A stretch of 64,000 bases of DNA from Eublepharis macularius (Eukaryota; Chordata; Lepidosauria; Squamata; Eublepharidae), in contig NC_072797.1 in assembly GCF_028583425.1 (NCBI RefSeq), positions 22,354,001 to 22,418,000 on the forward strand. The letters are read 5' to 3'. Under the pieces are notes generated by a model. It did not search any database and was not told the origin of the DNA. It saw only the letters and a program-made list of their open reading frames with translations. This document shows, in pieces, positions 1-11,700 of the stretch (position 1 is the stretch's first letter; every line of letters begins with the position of its first letter). The position numbers were made by a program, and so were the translations under genes.

Positions 1-435
1 TCTTCCTTTTTTTAAAAAAAGCAAGTTTTATAACTGCAAGGAAAATCTCAAAACCCTCTTCTCAATTCCTACCTTGAAGTTTCCGTGCTTCTAAGTTGCT
101 GCAAATCAATCTCTCTCATTCTTGATTGCTTTTTTCTGTATTTCAGTCAGGTGCACTAGTCTTCAGGTGGCGTGGAGCGGACCAGAGGCAGAACAGCAAT
201 TGCATGTGTCACCCATGGCCCACTGCGCAAAGTTAAATTGATCGAAGGGGTTGTACTGATGCATATCCGCCCTTGGTTTGGGTATGCAGTAGGACAGAAA
301 CGTTGTTCTTTCCAAATCTATGCCTGGAAAATAACTAGAACAGACACGGCCTGCATTGCAGCCCAGAACCCTTTGCACTGAAGTGTCCACAGGGGGCAGG
401 AAAGTGCCCCAGAATTCCTGTGCATTGTTTTTCAG

Positions 436-3400
436 ATGCGTCAGGCCCACCGAGAACGGATTCGCTGTGTAGCCCTCACGAGAATTATCTATGGAAAGGG
501 GCACTGGAGGCTGGCCCAAGCACTTGCCAACCTTGCTCACAGCTATCTGATGCTTCTAGGTAAGGCCTTCTGCCCCCTTCCTGTTTCCTTTGCTCTGACA
601 GAACCACAGTTTGAAACAAGCATCAGCTGAGGATGGTGCTGGAGAAACCAAGGTCAAGACCTCACTTCCAAAACACTAATTTGGGAGTTTCACAGTTCTG
701 TGGGGTCCCCATTTTGCTGTTGATACCTTTGTGCCAATGAAGTCTGCTTTTTAAAAAGCCGATTGTCCATGCCTTTAATGGCAAACAGGGCAGATATTAA
801 CCAGGTAAAGTTTGTGGCAACCTGGAGGTACAGTGATGGGAGTTTTACCTGTTGAATTTCTGTCATACACAGTAATTAAAGGTATGGGAGCCCATCCAGA
901 TTAATGGGGGCAATTCTAACTGAGGAAGGTCTTGTGTCGAGATCAGGGCTTTTTTTCAGCAGGAACACAGTGGAATGGAGTTCCGGAACCTCTCGAAAAT
1001 GGTCACATGGCTGGTGGCCCCGCCCCCTTATCTCCAGAGAGAGGTGAGTTTAGATTGCCCTCCGTGCAGGGGAGGGCAATCTCAACTCCCCTCTGTCTGG
1101 AGGTCAGGGGGCGGGGCCACCAGCCATGTGGCCATTTTCTCCGAGGGCAACCCACTGAGTTCCACCACCTCTTTTCCCAGAAAAAAACCCTGGTCAAGGT
1201 AGATTTACAGTTGGAAAATCTTGGCTTTCTTTCTATACAATTTCTATACAAATATAATAGTACAATGTAGGGGAGCTATGAAAGTGCTGCCATCTAGTGG
1301 CCACTGAATGAATCTCACTCACTGTAGAAGGGTAGTGACATATTGCCACGAAAGTTTTTCTAACTCTTATCCTGACCTCCTCCTAAGAGGTGCCCCCCGG
1401 CCCCCCCAGCTTATTTTCACAATAACCCTATGTGGTAGGTTTGTCTGAAGGAGAGAAGAACTTCATGGCAAAGTGGGAACACTTTGGGTGTTATTTCCTT
1501 TCTTGAATTAATTGAGTGACATTACATGCTCTCCCCCATGTTTTAAACATATTCTTATGAATGTCCCTAGGTTTTCCTGTTCAGGCTGTGCAGCATGCAA
1601 ATTCAGCCAAAGGTACAATCTTAATTGGTGGAAGGCCCCCTCAAGTTCCTGCAGAAGAAATGAAGCAGATTTTGAGCACTCTTCTGACAATATACTATAC
1701 TTTGGGTGTAGCACACTGGATGCAGAAAAAATATCCTTTTTGTAGGGGGTGACGTGGGTAGTGAATTTAGGCACTGAGAGCGCCGAGTTAAAATCTGCCC
1801 TCGGCTTATTTAGTCCACATGGGGGAAGTCACTGTGTCCCAGGATGACCTGTCTTAAAAGAACTGAAGAAATCAGAATTTGTCAAAGGATGAAAAAGCAG
1901 TTTTAAGAAAATAAGAAATGCCAATATTTCATACAGTAATGACTGCCAGATACTAGCAAGCTAAACATAATCCTGCATTATGGGAATGGCTGGGACTTTA
2001 CGAAGTTAAGTAAAACTCCAGTGTTCCAGTAAATGAAGCGCAGCAAAAGGTCAAGGGCTAGAAAGGTAACTGGAAATGGATACTGGAAATGCCAAATGTA
2101 AGCCCTTCTTTTTACAATAGAGTCTTTTACTTCTATAGTTTACACTCTTTTAATATAGAAATCTTTGCCTTTTCACTCTTATTTTTCTAGTATTACTTCT
2201 CCTCAGATGTTGCCACTACATGTACCACCAGTTCACCAACCATTCGTAATGGGAATATGCGCTACCCACAATCCTCCTCATACAACGGACACCATGTTGT
2301 ATGTACAGGGTCGAAATACATTTTTCCCTTGCAGAGATATCTTCAATACATGCAAATTGACCACTGGATTCTTCAGACTTTGTATTCACACCTACTGAAG
2401 CTGTACACACATGGAAAATATGTGTTGTCCCCAGGGCTTTTTTTCAGCTGGAACGCGGTGGAACGGAGTTCCGGCACCTCTTGAAAATGGTCACATGGCT
2501 GGTGGCCCCGCCCTCTGATCTCCAGACAGAGGGGAATTTAGATCGCCCTCCGTGCCACTGCCGGTGCAGAGGGCGATCTAAACTCCCCTCTGGAGATCAG
2601 AGGGCAGGGCCACCGGCCATGTGACCATTTTCGCCAAGGGCGATTAAAACTTTAAAAAACTCCCCCTTTGTCCCAGCTGACCCAAAGTGATGTCATTGCG
2701 CGGTCCTGGGAACATGTGCACACTTTGTGCATGCGCATGTGGTACCAGGGGTACCACTTCCCGCCAGGAGTTAGTCCCTGTGCTGGCAACCCACTGAGTT
2801 CCACCACCTCTTTTCCCAGAATTTAAGCCCTGCTTGTCCCTATTCACACAATGTGTCAACCAAACGTATCAGGAGAATTGCAGGCAGCACACACTCCCAT
2901 TATGTGTGGTTGGTGGAATCCCAATATACATGATTGTATATTGATTACATTGTATATTATTGTATACTCCATGTTATACACAATCACCGGAGTCTAGTGG
3001 AGTGGTCTAGGGTGTTCTTAAATGTCATTCATTGCGTCTTTGATGGGATCAAACCCCACACATGTCACAGGGTGCAGTCTATGCATGGATGCCCTGGCTA
3101 GTTGCATGCGTCTGGCTTTGGGGACTGATTCAGGAACCAAATAAATGCCACTGACAGGTGTGTGAGGATAGCACGGAACGTGCAGCTACACACGTGCCAT
3201 TGATATGAACAGGAACTTTGCCAGACTGTACAGGCTCTCATTCCTCCCTTATTGATTTCAAATAGAGCTTGTGGAGGAGAATTCCTGGAGATTGCATCCA
3301 TGTAAATTACTGGAAGGTGCCGTTTGGACTTTCCATCCAAGCCTCCAATATGACTGGGGCTATCCTAGCAGAAGCCTGAAAAAAGATTCTATCCGTATGT

Positions 3401-6400
3401 TCATAAAATAAATTACCTGAAAGCCATGATGGTGAAACCAGTTTGCAATTGGGATGGTGATGTATTAGTAGCTGAAGAGAGATGAGTCTGGCTTCTCCCA
3501 GAGCTTCATTGATTTATAAATAACCCTCAAACACAGCCCTCCTTTTTATATAGGTCTAGCCGCATTGCCTCTGGATTTATTAGACGCAGCAGTGGCTGAT
3601 CCAGAGACTAGCAAGAGTTACTGCTAGGTAGATAAGCGCTTAGGATTGGGCAAAATAACTGGCAGCCCAAAGGTGGGTTGTAAATCTGTGTTATTTTTAA
3701 TAGGCTTTCAGAATTAATCTGTCAACCTTAATGGCTTCTACTGGCAAAGAGTCTCTGTTCAATCTGGAAAAGGCAGAATGTGTCATGAAAGAACTGCAGC
3801 AGACAGAGTTGGAAGAGACTACAGAACAGAAAATCTCTGAGGAAGACCTGGCTGCTGCGTTGGGCAGGTAAATGAAAGATAGTTTTATCCAAAACTGACA
3901 GATAAGGATCCCGTTTCACAGAGCTGCTGAAAGAGTTCAAATGAGAACGTGCTGAATGAAGGCTGCAGTTGGTCTCTAGTTCCTTCTTTGCATTTCCTAG
4001 TTCCTTATTTGTGAATCAGAAATATTGATGATTCTTTAAAAAGCCCTGCAGCCCCGAATAAGCTTTGGACTGCGTCAAATCACACACGTGACTCTGCCCT
4101 GCGAGGGGAATTATGTGGTTCCCTGGTCCAAAGCTTGGTTTTAGAGTGAATTGCTCCACCTTGTGTATCCTAGGCAATAAGAAGATTAAGAAACTAGGGG
4201 GAGCTGTACTCCCAAATGAGCTTTGGGCCACTCTAAAACATGCACCCCCAGAGAAGTATGCTCTGCAAGAGGACATAAACTGTATCCTAGCCTGATTCTG
4301 AAACCATCAGCTTCAAAGAGCCAGTTTGGTGTAGTGGTTAAGAGCGCAGGACTCTAATTTGGAGAACCGGGTTTGATTCCCCACTCCTCCACTTGAAGCC
4401 AGCTGGGTGACCTTGGGTCAGTCACAGCTTCTAGCTCTCTCAGCCCCACCCACCTCACAGGGTGTTTTGTTGTGGGGATAGTAATGGCATACTTTGTAAA
4501 CCACTCTGAGTGGGTGTTAAGTCATCCTGAAGGGCAGTATATAAATTGAATGTTATTATTATTACATTATTAAAATCAGGTGCCCCCAGAAACCCCACTG
4601 CATTACATTGATCAGATGTGTTGAATAAAGGACAGCTGCATCCCTTCTGTACCCCAAAACTGTGGGATACCTACTTTGGATTTACTATTTCCTGATCCTT
4701 TTAGCTAGAGATCTTTGAGATCGAACCTTCTGCATGCAAAGCAGGTACAATGTTGCTGAGCTATAGCCCTTCCTCCAGCAAGAGCTAGGCTTGCCAACCT
4801 CCAGTTGGGGGCTGGAGATCTCCTGAAATTCCAATTGATCTCCAGGTGACAGAGATGAGTTCACTTGGAGAAAATGGCAGCTTTAAAGGGTGGACTGTGT
4901 GGCATTGTACCACCTTGAGGTCCATCCCCTCCCTAAACCCAGCTCTCTCCAGGTGACAACCCCCAAATCTACAGGAATTTCCCATTCTGGAGCTGGCAAC
5001 CCTAGCAGGAGTGCATACTCTCAGTTGAGGCAAATCTGTGTTCAGTGATTCTGAATTTACAGTCTGGTTTAAAAACATGCAAGGGGAGACTTTCAGGCTG
5101 AATCAGGGCAAGAATTATTTGCAAAAATCCCAGCAACTCCCAGGTCTTGGGTGGGTCCATCAAAATATGATCCACATTCTATGCAGCCCTGCCCTCAAGC
5201 ACCAAAAACGCCACATCTGCCTTCCTGCTTCCCCCGAGGGCCACCTTTGTGTGCCATGCATGGGTACTTTTAAAATCAGTTCTCAGTTTACAATATAATA
5301 ACATTAATAATAACATTCGATTTATATACCACCCTTCAGGACAACTTAATGCCCACTCAGAGCAGTTTACAAAGCAGTGGCAGGGCCCTTTAAACTCAGC
5401 CCCGAAGCTTTCCAAAGCATTATGAATGCTTCGGAAAGCTTTGATTCGGGATTTCCAGCATGCTGGCCTCAATTCGGATATCCCGAATCTTTATGGATTG
5501 GGTCTGATTCGGGTATTTTACTTGAATCGGAAACCCGAAGTGCACATCCCTAGTGGGGAATCCAACCCGGCTCTTCTGCTTAGAGTCCTGCCGCTCTTAA
5601 CCACTACACCAAACTGGCTCATGGTGTGATCTACAATTCTATAAAATCAGCCTCTTTGTCTAGGTGCAAATCTTTACAGGATTTTGCCTTGTGGAAGTTC
5701 CTGAAAACTCACTCAGAATATTTAAAAATCACATTTGAAAATATGGTAATTTCATCAGAAGCAAAAGGCTGTTGCAGCAGTTTGAAACGTTTACCAATTG
5801 GTACTTAACAATATTGCTTTTTAAAAAAAAACTGAACTTGAAAGTCTGTCTCCTTGATCAACGTCTTCTTCCAGGGCATGTTTGCTGCAAAACAAGCCAT
5901 TGATGGCAACGAGGCACTTTGAGAAGGCAATTTCTGCTGTAATTTCAGCTAGAGGAGAGATGGCTCCAGAGTTAATCGATCTTTATCAGGAAACAGCCCA
6001 CATTGAACAAGTGAAGAAAAATCACAAAAAATCCATAGAATATTTATTGCAGGTAAGGAACCTCATAAAACCGTCTTAGTACACAGTGAAGACTGAATTT
6101 AGGGTATTGACTTAAATAGGGCTGTCAGGTGGTCTGCACTTTAATTCAGAGTTATAGCTGCACTGCCATCGTCTCATGTTTGTAATGGAACTAGTTTTTT
6201 TTTCAAAAGATAGCAAAGCTATTCTTTAAAATGGGCTGGCCTGTTTCTGTTGGAGTATAGCAACATCTTATATACAAAGAAGAAGAGAAGATCTTGCAGG
6301 AGGTAGCAAGCTCTAGCTTGACATGATTGTAGGGGTCCAGTAGCACCTTTAAGACTAACCAACTTTACTGTTTTTACTGTTTACTTTACTTTTTGAGAAC

Positions 6401-8654
6401 CACATGCATCTGACAAAGAGAGCTGTGGTTCTCGAAAGCTTATGCTACAATAGAGTTAGTTGGTCTTAAAGGTGCTACTGGACTCTACTATTTTGCTATT
6501 ACAGACTAACACAGCTAACTCCTCTGTTTCTAATAATGGGTTTTCTTCTTGTCTGTCTACAGAATGCTACTCTCAGGGTAATCTCCACCTCCTTCTGAGA
6601 ACGCTTGAGAACTCTCAACTAGCAAGGCAGCATCATTTATTTCTTCTTTCCTATCTAGTTTGTTCGTTCTATTAATACAGCTTTTGTTACTCTTGATCAG
6701 TTCAGTGTCCTGACTGCTGCATAGGCACTCTGCCAACAGTTTATTTATGCTATTTCTGATTTTCGGGAAATTTTAATGATAAGTTGACTTCATTTTGACG
6801 CTGCTGTCACTTGCGCTGTGAAATGCTCTGAAACCCTTTCAGCTATTTACCAGTGAAGAATGTTGTTAGCTAAATAATAAAGTAACATTTCAGAAGCATC
6901 TCCAAAACCAGGGAGAGAATGGGCTTTCTGAGAATACAAGAACTGGCCTTCTTGTAGATTTTTCCCCATGCCATTGACAAGCAAGCAAAATATAGAATGC
7001 AAAATAAGCAATTGTATGCAAATTGTCTCGATTTGCATCATTTATGCAAGTTGCAGAATTTCGCTTTCCTTGGTGCGGAACACATTATTATAGTCATAAC
7101 TGAACACGTGAAAGTCCTTTATGCTGAGTTCAGTCATTAGTTTATCAAGGTGATTGGAAACAGCTCTCCCAAGACGTCATATAGAGATCTTTTGTATCAC
7201 CCACTACCTGATCTTTTTGAAGGGAGATTGAACTTGGAACTTTCTACATGCAAAGGAGATGCTCTACCATTGAGCTACAGCTCTTCCCCAAGGTGAAGTA
7301 CAGTGAAGACTAAACTACAGTCCAGGCTATATTACATTGTATGCAGGGCTTTTTTTCAGCTGGAACGCGGTGAAACGGAGTTTCGGAACCTCTTGAAAAT
7401 GGTCACATGGCTGGTGGCCCCGCCCCCTCATCTCCAGACAGAGGTGAGTTTAGATTGCTCGGCAGCGCGGAGGGCAATCTCAACTCCCCTCTGTCTGGAG
7501 ATCAGGGGGCGGGGCCATCAGCCATGTGACCATTTTCTCTGAAGGCAACCCACTGAGTTCCACCACCACTTTTCCCGGAAAAAAAGCCCTGATTGTATGC
7601 ATAATTGCTGTACAAACGTCCTTGAAGAAGAAAGGAAGAAATGATGAAGAGGCTTTCCTGTCTCCATGTTTGTCCAGACAGTGCAACAGTGCAACAGTGC
7701 AACTTGGTGTTCCCTCACCAGGATGCCCGTTTTTCTTTTCCCAATAGGCCCATTGTGTCGTATTGACTGTGCACACGAAATTCAGCCCTCAAGCGGCATC
7801 CGCAGCATTACTCCTGGGCAAGGCTTATGCTGCGAGCGGGGAACAAAAGGATGCAGGTAAATAAGCAGAAACAACCAGGGAGCCGTTAGGGTTGCCGAGC
7901 TGCAGTTGAGGCCTGTAGTCCTCACTGAAACACAACTGGTCTTTAGACTACAGAGATCCGTTGTCCTTAGGGTTGCCAGGTCCAGGTTGGGAAATTCTTG
8001 GAGATTTTGGGGGTGGAGCCTGGAAAGGGTGGAGTTTGGGGAGGGGAGGGGCCTCAGTGGGATATAATGCCATAGAATCCACCCTCCAAAGCAGCCATTT
8101 TCTTCAGGGGAACTGATTTCTGTGGCCTGGAGATCAGTTGTGATTTCGGGAGCTCTCCAACCCTAGTTGTCTTGGAGGAACTGGAGGGTGGTACCTATGA
8201 CATCACATCCCTGCTGAGATCTCTCTCCTCCCCAAGCTCCACCGTCCACAGGCACCGCCTCCAAATCCCCAGAAATTTCCCAAGTTGGAAGTGGCAACCC
8301 TATGAGACAGGCTTAATTTCTTTCTTTTGCAAGGGTTCTTTGGGATAAGAGCCTTTACTGAGTCTTCAATATTTATTTTAAACTTCACAATTTCATAAAA
8401 TCAATGGATACAAATGCAAGCAATCTTTCATCTCCAAGGTCACAATTTAGCCCCAGCCTTCCAAAAAAAGTTCCTGTCTAGCATCTAGGGTTGGCAGCTC
8501 CATGTTGGGAATTTTCTGGAAATTTGGGGGTGGAGCCTGGAAAGGGTGGAGTTTGGAGAGGGAGGAGGAGCTCAGTGAGATATAATGGGCAGAGTCCAGC
8601 CTCCAAAGCAGCTATTTTCTCTCGGTAGTCTGCAGATCAGTTGTAATTCCGGGA

Positions 8655-8703
<49 letters not shown>

Positions 8704-11700
8704 TTTACATTTTTAACGTGCCCTTCCTGCAAGTGGGCTCAGGGTGAGGTACAATGGTTATAAAAATACAATACAGTATAAAACAATGGTTCATGTCATA
8801 AAATCAACAATTAAACAGATTTTAACTGTCCCAAGACGGGGTCAATTCCAGGTTCCTGCCCATCAACATACAGGGGGAGGGAAGCTGACAGATAATGTAC
8901 TGCAACCCATATATGGTTCAGTTAACAAGTGGGCACTACATAGCCCCATGCTGTATCCATACGCCGGCCAGTGGACACTGTATAACCCCACACTTAGTGG
9001 GAGACCGGTGGGAGCCTCAGTAAGGATCTCATGCTGGCCTCAACCATACGCCTGGCGGAACATCTCCGTCTTACAGGCCCGCCGAAATGATACAAGAGCC
9101 TGATGGGCCCGGGGGTCCTCAGACAGAGAGTTCCACCAGGTTGGGGCGAGGACCAAAAAAGCCCTGGCCCTGGTCGAGGCCAACCAAGCCTCCCTGTGGT
9201 ACATATGGGGAGAGGTGGTCCCTTAGGTATGCTGGTCCCAGTCTGTTTAGGGCTTTATAGGTCAAAACCAGCACCTTGAACCGAATCTGGAATTCCACGG
9301 GGAGCCAGTGGAGCTGCTGCAGAATTGGTGTAATATGAGTCCTATAAGGAACACCTGTCAGAACACGTGCAGCAGCATTCTGGACCCGCTGTAGTCTCTG
9401 GATCATACCCAAGGGCAGCCCTGCGTAAAGCTAGTTACAGTAATCCAACCTGGAGGTGACCGTTGCCTGGGTCACTGTCGTTAGGTCCTGGGCTGAGAGA
9501 TAGGGGGCTAGCTGCCTGGCCTGCTGAAGATGGAAAAAAGCAGTTCGGGCAACCATCACGATCTGGGCCATAGATAAGGAAGAATCCAGGATCATGCTCA
9601 AACTTCTGACCGATGGTACGGGAACAAGTAGTGCCCCCCAAAGGCCGGGAGATGGATCCCCGCCTCCGACAGCCCAAGGCCCAAATTCAGGACCTCCGCC
9701 TTCGTGGGATTCAACTTCAGCCTGCTCTGTGCCACCCATCCAGACACGGCCTCCAAAGCTCTCAACAGGGCGTCAGGGGCAGAGTCGGGTCGATCGCCCA
9801 TCAGCAGATACAACTGGGTGTCATCCGCATATTGATGACAACCCAGTTCAAACCTCCGCACCAGCTGGGCGAGGGGGCACATATGAAGATTGAACAACAG
9901 GGGAGAGAGTATCGCCCCCTGGGGGATGCCATACACCAGTGATTGGCATGTGGACAACCCCTCCCCCAGCGCCACCCTCTGTCCCTGACCGTGGAGAAAA
10001 GAAACAAGCTACTGCAAGGCTGTCCCTTGAATCCCCACGTCGGCGAGGCGGTGGGCCAAGAACTCATGGTTGACCGTGTCAAACGGTGCTGAAAGGTCTA
10101 ACAAAATCAGCAGTGCTGACCTGCCACGATCCAGGTGCCTACAGAGGTCATCCATGAGGGCAACCAACACTGTCTCCGCCCCACGGCCTGGACGGAAACC
10201 AGACTGGTATGGGTCCAGGACAGAGGTCTCTTCCAGGAGGAGCCTCTCTCAGGCTCCACCTGGATGTTGTACCCCCTCTGAGCTTGTGCAGAATGCCTTT
10301 TATCCGTTATTTTTATGTTGGTTTAGTCTGGTAAATAGCCCATCTCTTCAGTCACAGGATTGTGACTACTTACACACGTTTATAGATGCCCTGTGGTACA
10401 ATACCTAGTGGTGTTTGGAAGTGCTACCATTAATACTGGTTTTCAATGTGACATCCTCAAAGGTGTGCTGAATGAGTCTCAAGCTTTGAGTTGATGGAGA
10501 CCAGGGGGGTCCCTCCCTCCCTCCGAGTACTCAAACCCCTGAGGAGGTGTGGCCCCAGGGGGTGATGGCATACCTTGTCTGGGGCACCAAAATACCTAGA
10601 GCTGCCCTGGCCCAGAACAGTCTATTTTGCCATCCAAGATCTTCATCGGAAACCATTCATAGTTCAGCTCATGAATTCCTTTAACTGGGGAGGCCAGGAA
10701 TTTATCCAAGCTCCTTTCATGTGCAAAGGATGTGTGTCATCTCGAACTAAAATTGAGCAGTTCAGGAGGAGGGAAATAATCCAACCTGTTCCATATGCTT
10801 TTTATTCTTTGAAACGGGTTCATCCATGGAGCTAGAGTTCAAATGGTCCATTCTTTAGGACAGGGAGTCCAAGATGTTGTAAACAATATGCTTAAAACAG
10901 AATGTGTCCTGTGCTTGTTTTGTAGAGATGGCTGAAATGTATTTCAACGAGAGTCTTCTGGCCTGCAAAGCTGCACTGGGGTCAGGCCATTCTCAGACAA
11001 TCAATGCCTTGGAAGAATTCAGTAAATGGCTTGTACATATGGGGAAGAGAGAGGTAACAGGAGATCCGAGTAGTATTCTGCAACGTGTGACATGTTAGTG
11101 AATAATGAAAAAGAGCAAGGAGACTCTCAACCATGTGAAACGGTGCTGGAAGTATCTTTTGGCAGGGGTGAGCCACATCGGACCTCTAAGGGTGTGCACG
11201 CTACTCCTGCGAAGCTCCTGTATAATCAGTCAAGAAGGTGCCTTGCCTGGACTGATTCTCCTGCCCCTTACATCGTCCCAAGCAGGGCCAGCCAACATTG
11301 TTTGCTGTCTTAACTGAATTAAAATGTTCTATGGGTTCAAACCCATCATCAAATTAGGGAAAGTGCATTCGTCTTCTGTGGGGACAGAATGCACTTCTTC
11401 CTCCCCTTCCAGCATATAGGACTAGGAAGGTCAAACTGTGTTACATTTTTCCGATGAGTTGGGTCCAGGTTTGGGCTTGGAACAACAGCATGGGGGGAGT
11501 AGAAATGTCCAAATTTGGGCAAACCCTCCTTCGGTTTTGGAAAGCAAGTTGGATCCGGGGAACCTGTACCCATCTTGGCAAAAAACACAACAAGTATTGT
11601 CGAAGGCTTTCACGGCCGGAGAACTATGGTTGTTGCACCAAAAGACAAAGATCTCTCAGTGTCACAGTGTCATGACAATACATCGATTGTGCTTTATATT

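Larger units (their letters stand above)
8488..10275 (+). mobile_element. Mariner-like MITE copy 3, split by an L2-like LINE
   Basis: The left part, 8488-8654, starts TA-GGGTTGGCAGCTCC and stops at AATTCCGGGAG. The expected continuation, CTCTCAGGCTCCACCTGG, appears at about 10246-10262. The LINE fragment in between is therefore a nested insertion. Confidence 0.55.

Noticed and set aside
1742-3711. GT-AG splice alternative for the TTC23L intron (donor 1742, acceptors ending 3703 or 3711)
   Set aside because: Both acceptors give an early in-frame stop and lose the family match; the AT-AC pair fits.
4318-4400. tRNA gene-like sequence
   Set aside because: The tRNA resemblance is that of a SINE head, repeated across the window, without a clean cloverleaf.
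8655-8703. CRISPR-like short direct repeat
   Set aside because: It is a trinucleotide microsatellite with no spacers.
9594-9942. Overlapping plus-strand frames of about 100-110 codons
   Set aside because: They are shadows of the minus-strand L2-like reverse transcriptase; the minus frames carry YADD and other RT blocks.
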